A stretch of DNA of 64,000 nucleotides from Marisa cornuarietis (taxonomy: Eukaryota; Mollusca; Gastropoda; Architaenioglossa; Ampullariidae). The notes below the pieces were generated by a model, which saw only the letters and a list, made by a program, of their open reading frames with translations, made no database searches and was not told where the DNA came from. The translations under genes and the position numbers were made by a program. The DNA lies in assembly GCA_004794655.1 (NCBI GenBank), contig SMMW01000605.1, forward strand, positions 1,828,001-1,892,000, written 5' to 3'. The first letter of the stretch is position 1, and the number at the start of each line of letters is the position of its first letter. Shown here one piece after another: positions 11,396 to 22,012 of this stretch.

Positions 11396-14300
11396 AGGAG
11401 GAGTGTACACATTGTTGGGTCTAAATACACAAAAGAAAGGAAGGAAGCAGACGGAGGGACGGAAAAAGGAAGGAAGGAACGAAGGAAACAGCATTCAAGA
11501 GAAAGCTCTCCAACGTCCATGTCTCTTTAAGCGTTTGTACTCTTAATGCTACACCTGTAAGTTTATGATTAGATTATTGAATACAAACAAATGTTGCCCA
11601 GTTTGTGGAGGGAAAGCTGCGCTCAAGATACTATTTGAAATTATTTCCCCAAATCTGGGCGAGTACCCGGGTTGAACTGTCTTTTAGAGTAACGGTAATA
11701 CGTCATAGTTCGATCCTATTGAATAGTGGGGAGCGAGGTTGGGGTACGATCCACTGTTCACAGGGGAGTGCGGAGTGGGACCTGGAGTGATGTGTCTGTA
11801 ATGAACTGCCTTTAAGGATGATAGGGATATTGAAGTGTTTTTTGTTTGTTTGTTTTTGTTTTGCGTCGGTTAAAATGTGTGTGACTGGGGTAACCAGACG
11901 ACAGAAGTGATGTCACGGTACCTGCACAGCTCCTCCTGCTGGCACGCCCTTTGTGTGATATACCCCTCTTCCATTCTCAAGATACACATCAGATTCATCA
12001 GAGACAATTTTTTTTTTACCCCACTAGACCTTTAAAATCAATATAACCGGTAAACAATGTGGCTTCTTGTTCAGGCAGCTCTCTGGTCCCAAGAGACATC
12101 CCGCTGACATTTACTTTTTTTTCTTTTTTTTTCGATGCTGAGGGAATACCAATGGTTGAAGTCTTCTGCAGTCGTTAAATGCAAGGGATAGTGACTCTAG
12201 GTACATGTATGCTGGTTCGAACTGTCGGTTGGTGTTTCTTTAACGGCTATAACTTAACTTAGTATGCAATACTTCCTTCAGCATGAGTCAACAGTAAATT
12301 TGCAATCATACGAAGAGATTCGTGCAGCCGACACTCCAGTTCTGCTGAAATGATGGACTTTACTTGTCTTACAATGTTTTTATCACTAGAACAGTGCGGT
12401 CAGTACTAAATAAATCACTATAAATTAATCACTCCCTAGTCTACGAATGCAACCACAGCAAAAATAAAAAAATCAAAGACACAATATGGAGGACAATTAA
12501 AAGTGTTGATAACAATATGGACCAGATATTCTCCAAATGAAAAAGAAATGGAGCATATAGTTCTTCAAAATGTTAGATTGCAAACTTAATGCTAAAATAT
12601 TGGCTTCTAAATATACTATTCTTTTTTACACCCCTGGGTGTGATCCACCAGCTTTTTGTCCTTCGTTGTTTTGATATATATTTATATATAGATATAATGC
12701 TAACATGAGTACACCAGCATTGATGAACTCCGCCCTCGTCATTAAACAGGAGCGACAAGCGTCATGCACATCGTTTCCGTGGCTTATTGAACGCTCGTGG
12801 TGGGACTAGCAGCCTCACCAATGGGATGAACCATCGTTGGTTTGTCGTGTGTCCGAACCTTTACCCTTTTATCCTATACATCCTTCATTTTGGGAGCTTC
12901 AGGTTTTTTTGCTGTCTGTAGTGAGTTTATTTAATTAACAGGCTTGGGAACATCAACGTTTAAGACTAGAGGATCAAGTGGCTGAGCAGAAACAAGTGGG
13001 GGTCAAATAGTTTATTCAAACTGACTAAAACGAGAATAGAGTGTTGGGCTCTTATTCTAAACATGTTCACAGCTGTTGTACTAACACTCAGTCTGTCGAC
13101 AGGCCACTGTGACCCAGCATTTCACTGAGCTAAACCGTCAATGTGCAAAGATCGTTCTGACCCAGTCTCCCGCCATGGGACTTGAGCACCACACCCTCCT
13201 ACCTGACTGCACGCTAACCTGAAAACGACATTATCTTTGAATGATGTTCTGATAAGTTTCTTTTTTTTAATTTATTGCAATTTTTTTTAATCACGTAATC
13301 ATTTACCTTCCTCAGCCATCTGCCATGCTCAATTTTTTTTTCTTTCATCCTTAGTGCAGTCACGATGCATACAGTTTCACTACGTTGAAACACTTTCAAT
13401 AAACTGTTTGTAAACCCTTAGTGGGGGTCTGTCAGTGATACTTGTCGAGTCTTCATTATCGACTACCTGCCAGGCTTTTGAGACTTCTTTCTGTTTATAA
13501 AGTATCAGCGTTAAGTTTTGGTCATCATGGTCGCAATAAATGCTTCATCTTTTGCTGAGTCAAGCAGATGCTCGGACATGGTGGACATCAGCTTGCGACG
13601 TCTGTACTGTGTCCCTGTTGGTTATCAGAAGCAGCTTTAAATACTTTAATATTATGGTAGCATCAGAATGCATCTCAGATTTCCACCTGACATGAATCAT
13701 TGTCAAGCTTCAAATCGTGACTCAGAATGTGGTGACAGACGGCAGGTCGCCCTGCTGACAAGTTATAGTTGTGATCTCTCATTAAGCATGAGCTACAAGC
13801 TTGATCCAAGTCTCGAACGGTCCATGCCAATATTTACTGAGAAATCAGTGATAATTATCTGTGAGTGAACTTTAAATTATTACAGAGAGAAGAACGTCCA
13901 TTGATTTGACTTTATTTAGACTGGTGTTCAATTACCGGGAATTTCGTCTCTAGTAAGGGGAGTGTATACCAGTGAAGGAGCAAGGTCTCACCTAGAGTTG
14001 CTTCCCATTTGTGCTATTTCACCATCCCACCCCAACACGGATCTATATTTAGGAATCCGAGAGATCCCCGCTTTGCCTCGTGATTGCGCAATCTGTGAAA
14101 TTAGGTATATAAACACCGAACCCAAGAGTTTAGCTACTTGCGAGGGCCTACAGAACTGAGGTTCTAATTATTTATTATTTGTAAATGGGGTCGCTATGAC
14201 TTTAGTTTTGATAGCAAAACTGTGCTATAAACTGTAAAAGTACTTTCTTTTGTAGTTTCATTCATGTCAGCCTATTTAAAGTTACCTTTGTATCTGCTAT

Positions 14301-14541
14301 CATTATTCTACCTCTACGTGAATTGAAAATTGTGCCCTCCTGGCACTCAGCATTCTTCATAACAATTGCTTTGAATAGCTTAATTGTAATTATTATTTTA
14401 TTTTCATGTACTTAAGTTATAACTTTTTGTAGATATATTTTAATTGGTGTCTTCACGACAGTTTGTTTCATATAAATTAAATACGACAGGACTGTACAAA
14501 AACTCAACAACCAAGAAATTCAAGGGTCTACCTTCCCTGAG
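11396..14541. other. gene-free stretch
   Basis: AT-rich DNA with a GGAA-rich patch at 11430-11490 and homopolymer T runs. No exon, tRNA or transposon end was recognised. Confidence 0.5.
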
Positions 14542-15306
14542 ATGACGACCACCCACAGCAGTCCGTCACGTGACCTTACGTCGCTGAGTGTGAGCGAAGC
14601 TCTCCGTCTGTGCGAAAAGACGAGCGACATCGACACTATCCTGCTCTTGACCCATCACCCAGCGCCAAGTGTGCGCAAGCGAGCCCTCGTGGAGATGTGT
14701 CCTTGTCGTGTTCAGGAGGACCTGTCGGAATTCTGGGAGCGTGTTTTTCAGATGATTTCTGATGAAGACCCTAACGTCAGGTAAATACATCAGCATTACC
14801 AGAGTTAATTGTCTATGTTATTTTGTCAGAGGTTTGGGGTTAGGGTTTGGGGTAGGGTTAGGGTTAGTTTATTAGGTAGAATTGGGCAATTGAGTGGAGC
14901 GAGCAGACGATAATGCCGCGAGCCATTTCTGTTATGGCCGCCATGTTGCCCCCCCCCCACGCCCCACCAACTATAAGAAAGCTGTTCCCTTTCATGTAAC
15001 ATCTTTAAAAGCAATATTACAGTCTTCAAAAACTCTCCTTGTGATATTTCAAAGTGCTATACGTGTCACTTTAAAATTAATGAATCAGTTACATATTTGA
15101 AATCATATGTTGACACATCTCTGTAATTGTCTGGTTGCAGATACCAGGTACTTCATACCTTGTGTGATGGCTCACCTACACACCTGGAATTGCGAGTGGC
15201 TGAAGCACTGGACACATTCAACCGAGACTCTGACCCAAAGATTAGAAGGAAAGCGCACCAATGTTTGACCTCGTACTGGCGCAAGGGGAAATGGAATATC
15301 ATGTGA
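14542..15306 (+). CDS. HEAT-repeat protein, 134 residues, two exons
   Basis: Exon 1 is 14542-14780 (donor gtaaat) and exon 2 is 15141-15306 (acceptor ctggttgcag, stop TGA at 15304-15306). The join falls inside an Arg codon and gives a continuous 134-residue protein beginning MTTTHSSPSRDL. Residues about 30-125 read as two to three HEAT/Armadillo-like helical pairs: HHPAPSVRKRALVEMC, then DEDPNVRYQVLHTLCDGSP, then DSDPKIRRKAHQCL, each with the D-P-x-V/I-R pattern of HEAT repeats. The end is SYWRKGKWNIM. There is no signal peptide or membrane segment. HEAT arrays are binding scaffolds; the partner is unknown. The repeat style and Gly-Lys-Trp-Asn ending remind me of small bacterial HEAT-repeat proteins; this is recollection, not a search. 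An upstream non-coding exon may exist. Confidence 0.72.
14832..14867. repeat. interstitial telomere-like repeat (TTAGGG)n in the HEAT-gene intron
   Basis: About six degenerate TTAGGG/TTTGGGG units on the G-rich strand, opposite in orientation to the block at 8154-8210. Confidence 0.85.
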
Positions 15307-15564
15307 AACTTGTGTATAATGGAAACAGACCATCAAATGTAACAACAAGTCTGTCTGTCTGTCTGTCTGTATCTTGCGGTGAACTCTGAGCGGCACTATG
15401 GGAACATCATGTCATCCTTGTATACGGTCAGTTTTAAATCACTTAAGACAATAACGGTCAAGCACCACGCTGAAGACGTTCAGCTCAACAGCAATTTTGA
15501 GGTGTTCCTCCCAATATTTCTTTGTGGTACAGCAGTGTAGAGGCCATAGCTTGATATTGTTGTG

Positions 15565-15714
15565 CAGTGGCGTAGGAAGATGCTCGGCTTTGGGGTGGGG
15601 TGGGGGGAACTCCATGCTGACAGTGAACGACGTTCACATTGCCTTCCCAGCATCTTTTTTTGAGGGGGCGGCTGCCCCCCTTGCCCCCCCCCCCCACTGG
15701 TTCATACGCCACTG
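15565..15714. mobile_element. 150-bp MITE with CAGTGGCGTA termini
   Basis: Left end CAGTGGCGTAGGAA and right end TTCATACGCCACTG are inverted repeats of about 14 bp with one or two mismatches. TTGTG flanks both ends, a possible 5-bp TSD. The interior is G-rich on the left and C-rich on the right. No coding capacity. The CAGTGGCGTA start is common among animal cut-and-paste DNA elements; the superfamily is not settled. Confidence 0.7.
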
Positions 15715-16193
15715 TTGTGATAGTTAACAGCTTCGCGACATAATGGAAGCATGAAGCACAAGATCTCATAATGGACAGAAACGAAATTACATCCTGTCCA
15801 CACCATTTCAAAGGCAAACAAGAGACAACCAAAACTGTCTTGCTAATCAAATACGGGGAAATAGGAAAACATGTGGCGAATGATGCATTGTCAGGACAGC
15901 TGCGACATTGATAAACATTAAACAAAAGGAGCGATCACGTCCTAACCGCAGTCTGCAAATGCCTGCTCCAGCGTAGGGGGGTGGGTGGGAGGGAAAGCAA
16001 AGCGGAAGCTGTGGGTTGGACGAGATGATGCTGCACGTTCTGGACGATTCGTGTGTTGCTCCAAATGATGATACAGTGTAGTACCGCCTTTCACCATGGA
16101 GTTTCGATTAATGGTCCGGTCGAAGACCTAAGCTTTTAATTCATTACACAAATCTAGGTTCTGTCGAGGGGTGTAAATAATTTACCTGACCAT

Positions 16194-16222
16194 CACGGAC
16201 CTTTATTTACCGAAGGTCCGTG
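16194..16222. repeat. perfect 10-bp inverted repeat, CACGGACCTT / AAGGTCCGTG
   Basis: Two perfect 10-bp arms separated by 9 bases, able to form a stable hairpin. The arm is the same decamer that heads the terminal repeats of the element at 58695-59631, so this may be a collapsed remnant of that family. Confidence 0.75.
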
Positions 16223-16483
16223 CCTGACATATTTGACAAGAGTGAATCACGCGCGGGGTCCAGGTATTTGACATAATCACTGGCCAAACATTTAAAACAC
16301 TCCAGAACATTTCTGCAGTTTAATTCCTGTATTACTTCCTTAACTTACTGCGAGCAAGCAAAATTTAGGCAGTATATCTTTTTTTCCCTACAATTGATGG
16401 TGATGTACGTGCTGTTAACGGCCGGTCGAGAAACGCTTCAAATTATTTTTCACACATCATATCCAATATAATATTTCATGTTT

Positions 16484-16506
16484 TTTATATATATATATAT
16501 ATATAT
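16484..16506. repeat. (TA)n microsatellite
   Basis: Short alternating TA run. Confidence 0.9.
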
Positions 16507-16863
16507 GTGAATAAATCATTTGAACAAAGAGTACGTAATGTACGTGTTTTAATTCTGGTCAATTCGTTTATTTATATCGTATATGTATATTGCGATGATG
16601 CGAAACCCCGGGTATAGGTCTCTCGATCTTTCTCACGCACACACACTGCCGTATATACGCGCACTGTGTAGACCATTACATCTACCGACACAGTCTGTAT
16701 AGACTGCTACAGTGCTGCAATTATAGTAGTATGGGGTATGGCACGCACAGACACAGGTACACACACGCATTGCACACACACACACACACAGGGATAGAAA
16801 GGTAGGTGACATACCTTGTGACCGAAAGAGAGTGGGAGGGGGTTGGGGAAAACCACTGGCCGA

Positions 16864-17145
16864 ATGGCGACCCGGCCGAAGGAGAGCGGAAGGGGGTCGC
16901 CTAGTAACAAGGACCGGGCTTCTAGAAAAGTCGGGTATGAGGGGAATGAGAGGGAGAAGAGAGGAGAGTCGAACGGAGAGAAGAGAGGTGGGAGGATCGC
17001 CCCACCAAGGAGTTGTTAGAGCTTGATGTATATGCTTTCGCCTAGTCAGACCTATCCTCTGACGCGCTAGTAAATCTGAACCCACGACGGTGTTGTGTTA
17101 TCATTGTGGTGAGACTGAGAGCGAACCTCATCCCACCCTGTTACA
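16864..17145 (+). repeat. left LTR (core shared with the right copy)
   Basis: 282 bp shared with 20250-20541, starting ATGGCGACCCGG and ending CCTGTTACA. If the LTR proper begins at TG (16865) it runs TG...CA as LTRs should. A degenerate GACCGAAAGAGAGTGGGAGG phrase just upstream (16819-16838) resembles the LTR's own GGCCGAAGGAGAGCGGAAGG, so this LTR may extend further left to about 16817 with the right copy truncated. Confidence 0.8.
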
Positions 17146-17146
17146 T

Positions 17147-17166
17147 TTTTGGCGCCCAATGTGGGG
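17147..17166 (+). other. probable primer-binding site
   Basis: TTTTGGCGCCCAATGTGGGG lies 1-20 bases after the left LTR. TGGCGCC-type sites at this place are the usual tRNA-primed start of minus-strand synthesis in LTR elements. The tRNA was not identified. Confidence 0.6.
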
Positions 17167-17203
17167 CACTGGGCGAAACTTTGAGTGAAGCTTAGTGCCG
17201 AAA

Positions 17204-18175
17204 ATGGAATTGACAGAAGAGGAAATGCAAGTGCTGGAGGCCTACAGGAATCTGGCGGTGAAGCCCACAGCAGACACCGCCGCTAACCTACAACAGTGGA
17301 TGGCAGACGATGCCGAGACAACGGGAGCTACAGTGTCGAAGGCGAGCGGGCCGCAGATACCACGACTGCCACCCTTCTCTGGCGGGAGAAGCAGCGACAC
17401 GGCGCTCGACCTCTGGAGGTATGAACTGATGTGCTTGCGGGGACGATATACTGATGACATTGTGTTGGAGGCTGTTCGCCGTTCATTGAAAGGAGAGGCG
17501 GCAAGAGTGGCCATGCGTCTGGGCCCGCAAGCTACACTAGACGAACTGCTGAAAAAGTTTGACAGCATATTTGGTCTGGTGCTATATGACCAGGACATAC
17601 TCGGCGCCTTTTACAACGCGCGCCAGGAGGCCGGGGAAGACGTTACTCAGTGGCGGTGTCGCATTGAAGACACCCTGACACAAGCCCTGAATGCGCGCCT
17701 CATTGAGAAGCGCGTGTATGACGAGACGCTGCGCTGCAGACTATGGGGTGGCCTGCGTCAGCCCCTCAAAGACAGGACTGCCTACAAGTTCGAGATGGAG
17801 GCCGACGTGGATAGCCTATTCCGCTTCATACGGCAGGTGGAGAGAGACGCCGAGGAACCAGCCCACAGACCAGGTGCTGGTAGACAAGCAGCAGCTAAAG
17901 TGGCACAACCGACCCCCAGCGAGGACTGGAGGGCGGAGGTGCAGAAGCTGTCGGCGGAGGTACAGTCGTTGCAGGGGCAACTGCAACAGAGGCCAGGCGA
18001 CGGGCCCGCTGCCAGCAAAGAGCCAAAGCAGCGGCCGCCACGCCCCTCCTATGAGGACGAGGGGCCGACATGTTTTAGATGTGGTAGCAAAGGCCACATT
18101 CAAGTTGGGTGTCGAGTGCGCGCTGACCATCTGCGCACACCGTTAAACTACAAGCTGGTCTGCAGAAGGGAGTAA
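17204..18175 (+). CDS. Gag-like capsid polyprotein of the LTR retrotransposon
   Basis: 323 residues from the ATG at 17204; a GTG three codons upstream is in frame but less likely. Order: short acidic N-terminus; a proline-rich PRLPPFSGGR linker; a helical capsid-like region with LWRYELMCLRG, VRRSLKGEAARVAMRLG and ARQEAGEDVTQW, the pattern of PNMA/Ty3-type Gag; a basic Ala/Gln/Pro linker with a short coiled coil (residues about 245-270); and a canonical CCHC zinc knuckle at 18071-18112 (C-x2-C-x4-H-x4-C). The frame is intact and ends in TAA. It should form capsids that package element RNA. It may help other copies even though this element cannot replicate itself. Confidence 0.85.
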   Translation: MELTEEEMQVLEAYRNLAVKPTADTAANLQQWMADDAETTGATVSKASGPQIPRLPPFSGGRSSDTALDLWRYELMCLRGRYTDDIVLEAVRRSLKGEAARVAMRLGPQATLDELLKKFDSIFGLVLYDQDILGAFYNARQEAGEDVTQWRCRIEDTLTQALNARLIEKRVYDETLRCRLWGGLRQPLKDRTAYKFEMEADVDSLFRFIRQVERDAEEPAHRPGAGRQAAAKVAQPTPSEDWRAEVQKLSAEVQSLQGQLQQRPGDGPAASKEPKQRPPRPSYEDEGPTCFRCGSKGHIQVGCRVRADHLRTPLNYKLVCRRE

Positions 18176-19345
18176 CCGGTAGGCCAACACACGCCAGCAC
18201 GCGGCCCCGGTTGGGAGGAAACATTGATAGGACCCAGCACGTGTGTAGATGTCTGTATCGAAGGTGTAGCCACAGCAGCGCTACTAGACACGGGTGCCAC
18301 TGTATCGACTGTGACGGACACATTCTATCGTCAGAAACTGGCACACCTGGCCATCCGCCCGCTTCAAGAAGTGTTACACATTGAGTGTGCAGATGGCCGA
18401 CTGCTCCCGTACATAGGGTACATCAAAGCAGACATACGAGTGGAGGGGGCAGGGGGCGGGGCTGACAGCCTCCCTTGCCTATTGTTGGTGGTATCATCGG
18501 CCAGGTACAGCGACAATGTTCCAGTGCAGCTAGGTACAAATGTCCTGGAGCAACTTATGCACCAGGCACAAGAGAAGCATGGACCCCAGTTCCTGCAGGA
18601 CGCACAGCTGCAACCATCACTGCATCGTTCTTTTAATTGCCTAGCGATGCGAAACAGAGCTCTGCGAATGAATCGTAATAGACTGGCGTACGCGCGCTGC
18701 TTACAGACCATCAATCCAGTCAACGAGGTTCCGTGCGAACGCGCCACAGGTATGACCAAGGCGGCACCAAACTGTGTGGACTCAATGACTATCTCGCCAC
18801 ATCTGACAGTGAAACAGAAGTCGGGCATCGAAGACATGATTAGCAGCCACACCGAGAATTTTGCAACCAGCAAAACGGATGGTGGCCAGGCCACACGTGT
18901 GAAGTGCAAAGTAGAGCTAGCAAACGGCTCAAAGAAAAAACGGACTCGTAACCGCACCATGCTGCTACCAGTGGGCGGCATATTAGAGGATGAACATCAA
19001 CAAGAAGGTGCGAGAGATCACTTGCCTCATCGCAGGCCACGAAAACCACGCCGCTCGCTCAGAAATGACAACAGAGCAGATTCATCGGCCCGTGAAAGTG
19101 AGAGCGACAGCGACACATCTAGCACTGTGCTCGTACATACACGGCCATCAGCCACCAGGTCAAGAGGGCAACCGATGGCGAGTGCAGTTAGTAGCGAGGA
19201 AGAGCAGGGTAGGGACGAAAACGAGATGGAGCTACCCCCTCCAGTCCCTGATCCAGATTTGGAAGCCACCACGCAGCCTCCATCGCCTATCGTCAACGAC
19301 AGGGAAGTCCCATCCGCTCAGGAAGGGGGGGGGGAGAGAGGATGA
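18176..19345 (+). CDS. retropepsin (aspartic protease) plus degenerate pol tail
   Basis: This frame is in phase with Gag, separated only by the TAA at 18173-18175, so a Gag-Pro fusion would need stop-codon readthrough. LLDTGATVS with the catalytic aspartate (DTGA, 18287-18298) and a downstream LGTNVL mark a retropepsin of about 110 residues. A segment LTVKQKSGIEDMISSH...FATSKTDGG resembles the stretch that normally precedes RT, but RT itself never follows. Instead a basic, Ser/Pro-rich tail like a pol C-terminus begins. I infer an internal deletion of RT to integrase. The frame is cut at a 10-G run (19325-19334); one frame over, the tail continues to a stop at 19499. Confidence 0.72.
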   Translation, partial: PVGQHTPARGPGWEETLIGPSTCVDVCIEGVATAALLDTGATVSTVTDTFYRQKLAHLAIRPLQEVLHIECADGRLLPYIGYIKADIRVEGAGGGADSLPCLLLVVSSARYSDNVPVQLGTNVLEQLMHQAQEKHGPQFLQDAQLQPSLHRSFNCLAMRNRALRMNRNRLAYARCLQTINPVNEVPCERATGMTKAAPNCVDSMTISPHLTVKQKSGIEDMISSHTENFATSKTDGGQATRVKCKVELANGSKKKRTRNRTMLLPVGGILEDEHQQEGARDHLPHRRPRKPRRSLRNDNRADSSARESESDSDTSSTVLVHTRPSATRSRGQPMASAVSSEEEQGRDENEMELPPPVPDPDLEATTQPPSPIVNDREVPSAQEGGGERG

Positions 19346-19499
19346 GGAGGGCGCCAGGCAGCATACGGTAGTCACACCACCACCGTCACCACACCACGCC
19401 CCTCGAGTGTCAGCAAGGCCACGTCTGCAACCAGCGTGGATGAGAGCAGACGAATTTGCAGCCGAGCCCAGACGACTGCCTGAGATGCCAGAAAATTAA

Positions 19500-20249
19500 C
19501 TTGTTGCTAAACAAACTGTCTGCAGAAAAACTTCCTGAGATTGTTAAAAGCATGATAATTGAGGCTGTCTGGCCACTGTTGTAAACACACACAAACTCGC
19601 ACGTTATTCGGACTTTATGAGGAAAGGACTTTGACGATATTGTGATTGGATATATGTAGATTCATTTACTCTGTATTTTATATATGTTTATATTAGAAAA
19701 ACCGGGTTGCAGGTTTTGCCCAGTCTTTGACCCTCGTGACTCTGACCACCGTGGATACACGTCGCCGTATGTAACTCATGGTCGCGCTTCCAATTAAAAT
19801 GACAAACTATTCGGTCTTGAGTCTGAGGTGAACGTTCAGAGCACTAATTTGGACATTAGGGGGCACGCAGTTTTTTTTTCTCAGCACTTGACATCTGTTA
19901 ACAGGGCTGGCTACCTTGCCGTGATGCAGCGTTAGTTGCTGGCTCGGCGTAAAACCACCTCGTTTCAGTGAGCAGCATATTAAAATGTCACATAACAAAA
20001 TTAAGTTTAACCTCTTTCTGGGTGAGAAAATTTGTTAAATGGTTGGATAAGTGTTTAAAATTCAGAACAACTATGAAATGTTTGAAAAAAGGCTGTAAAA
20101 GGTCGACAAAAAGTTGGAATGCAAACATTAATAACACATTACTTTGATGGGCATGATAAGCGTTTCAAAAACATTTCCTGCGAATATTATTTGAACATTT
20201 CTCGAGAACCATTTGTAAACGATTATAAAACGTTCAAATGCTATCTGGG
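19500..20249. other. non-coding 3' internal region of the LTR element or inserted flank
   Basis: AT-rich sequence without pol domains. It ends ...GCTATCTGGG before the right LTR, with no polypurine tract. Either internal 3' sequence has been replaced or the right LTR belongs to another insertion. Confidence 0.45.
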
Positions 20250-20541
20250 ATGGCGACCCGGCCGAAGGAGAGCGGAAGGGGGTCGCCTAGTAACAAGGAC
20301 CGGGCTTCTAGAAAAGTCGGGTATGAGGGGAATAAGAGGGTGAGAGAGGGAGAAGAGAGGAGAGTCGAACGGAGAGAAGAGAGGTGGGAGGATCGCCCCA
20401 CCAAGGAGTTGTTAGAGCTTGATGTATATGCTTTCGCCTAGTCAGACCTATCCTCTGACGCGCTAGTAAATCTGAACCCACGACGGTGTTGTGTTATCAT
20501 TGTGGTGAGACTGAGAGCGAACCTCATCCCACCCTGTTACA
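20250..20541 (+). repeat. right LTR copy
   Basis: 292 bp, identical by eye to 16864-17145 apart from a 10-bp GAGGGTGA-type insertion and a neighbouring base near 20332-20342. It is followed by CAATGATGG with no match to the sequence left of the first LTR. Confidence 0.85.
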
Positions 20542-21129
20542 CAATGATGGCTACTTGTCTAGTCAGCTGCATAAAACATCTCTTCGCATCGTGAAAACAC
20601 AAGTAAAACATCCAGCAGCAGCCATTCTACAGAGATTCCATCGGAAGACAACGCCATGGCCAGAAGAAGGGCAATTTCCGTCAAGCGGTATTGTGCGCAG
20701 TAGCTTCAGGGAACCTCAGTCTGGGTTGCATAAGATATCCTCGCTCTCTCTCTCTCTCCACAGCGCTCGTTCATCCTCTGAAAGTTATGGGCATTTGAAA
20801 GTACGGAAATAAGATACGAACAATTATGCTGCCCAACTGGACACCAGCAGTTAGACAAAAACTCTTTGCCATCGATCTGTATGAGTGTGGACTGCATTTT
20901 TGTCTAATTAGACTTAAGTAATGAGCAGTGTACGTGCCATTAGTACTATTTTTTTTTATTGAAAAACCGCGATCATCTGCACACACAAAAAAACAGCAAC
21001 AAACAGTATAAGTGAATATCATTTACGCAAGGTCTTTTAAAGCTCTAAACTGTGTGTGTGTGTGCAGAGAGTGAAAATGCAACAGCAGCTAGAGATTGTT
21101 ACAAGACTTTTAACCAAACGAATTTAAGT

Positions 21130-21583
21130 CTTACATACAGGCCTGACGAGAGGGGGGGGGGGACAGGGGGGTCTGGTGTACCCGGGCCCGCAGTTGTGAA
21201 GGGGGCCCGGCCTTCATGGTCAGTGGATTTTTTCCTTCTTTTCCTTTCTCTTTTTCTTTTAAGAAAAGGTTGATGCAACATTCCTCACTCTGGAGTTCTT
21301 TTTCTATGGAGTGGGGTACTAAAGGTTTGATCCTTTAACATCATGTTTCCTCATTTACTAACCCTAACCTGTAAACAACTCTATCTTCAAGTAGAGATAA
21401 AATCTTATTTCACTTGTCCTAATTTTGTAGTTTATGTTACGTTACTGAATGAAATATACATATTGACGAATTGTAAACATATTATTATATACTGGGAAAA
21501 TAATTTACGATTACAATTACAAGGGGCCCGCCAAGTCATCTGCCCCAGGGCCCGTGCTGGCTCTCGGCGGCCCTGCTTACATA
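21130..21583. mobile_element. 438-bp hAT-like MITE with 8-bp TSD
   Basis: The element is 21138-21575, flanked on both sides by CTTACATA (21130-21137 and 21576-21583). The left end CAGGCCTGACGAGAG and right end CTCTCGGCGGCCCTG are imperfect inverted repeats. Subterminal GGGCCC-rich blocks occur on both sides and the interior is AT-rich. An 8-bp TSD with CAG...CTG ends is the hAT pattern. It has no transposase. Confidence 0.85.
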
Positions 21584-21740
21584 CCCTATGCTTTCACGCC
21601 ACGCGTGCAAGAGCATCGATCTTTTACTCATGCACCCACCCCTCGAGCCAAAAACGTCGATCAAGTACGTATTATGATTATTGACCTGGCAAAACTGTTA
21701 GAATGATTGCACGATGATAAAGATGTGATCGTCTACTTCA

Positions 21741-22012
21741 GGGGCCAGTTGCACAACACGTTTTTTTTCTAAACCTCTAAACCTTAAAACTCTTCTGTAG
21801 AAGCAAAATCTCTTCTTAGCCAGTTTGATGCATTGCAGAAAAACATTCAAAAATTGTACTAACAGGACGGAAAGTCAGACTTAAACAACTTTATCTTACT
21901 TAATAGTTTTAGTTTTAAAAATTATAAAATTGTGGTGTGCACTTTAAACTAATTATCTAAATAGAATTATAAGGCCTGAAAGTGTCTAGAAATGTGTTGT
22001 GCAACTGGCCCC
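21741..22012. mobile_element. 272-bp MITE with perfect 19-bp terminal inverted repeats
   Basis: The left end GGGGCCAGTTGCACAACAC and the right end are perfect inverted repeats. The interior is AT-rich and non-coding. No clear target duplication is visible (CTTCA before, AGTTC after), so the superfamily is unresolved. Confidence 0.85.

Larger units (their letters stand above)
16864..20541 (+). mobile_element. LTR retrotransposon, Gag-protease only (no RT, RNase H or integrase)
   Basis: Two direct repeats (16864-17145 and 20250-20541) bracket a Gag frame and a retropepsin frame. They are identical by eye except for one short patch: a 10-bp indel and a neighbouring substitution near 16944-16950. 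A TGGCGCCCAA motif follows the left repeat at the usual primer-binding position. No reverse transcriptase, RNase H or integrase is present between them. No purine tract precedes the right repeat, and no target-site duplication flanks the pair, so one end may be rearranged. Gag style and order resemble Ty3/Gypsy elements of invertebrates. Confidence 0.8.

Noticed and set aside
12205..12225. GGTTCGAAC, tRNA B-box-like
   Set aside because: No A box, acceptor stem or anticodon arm at the right spacing.
17242..18130. Antisense frames across the Gag gene
   Set aside because: GC-rich shadow frames of Gag.
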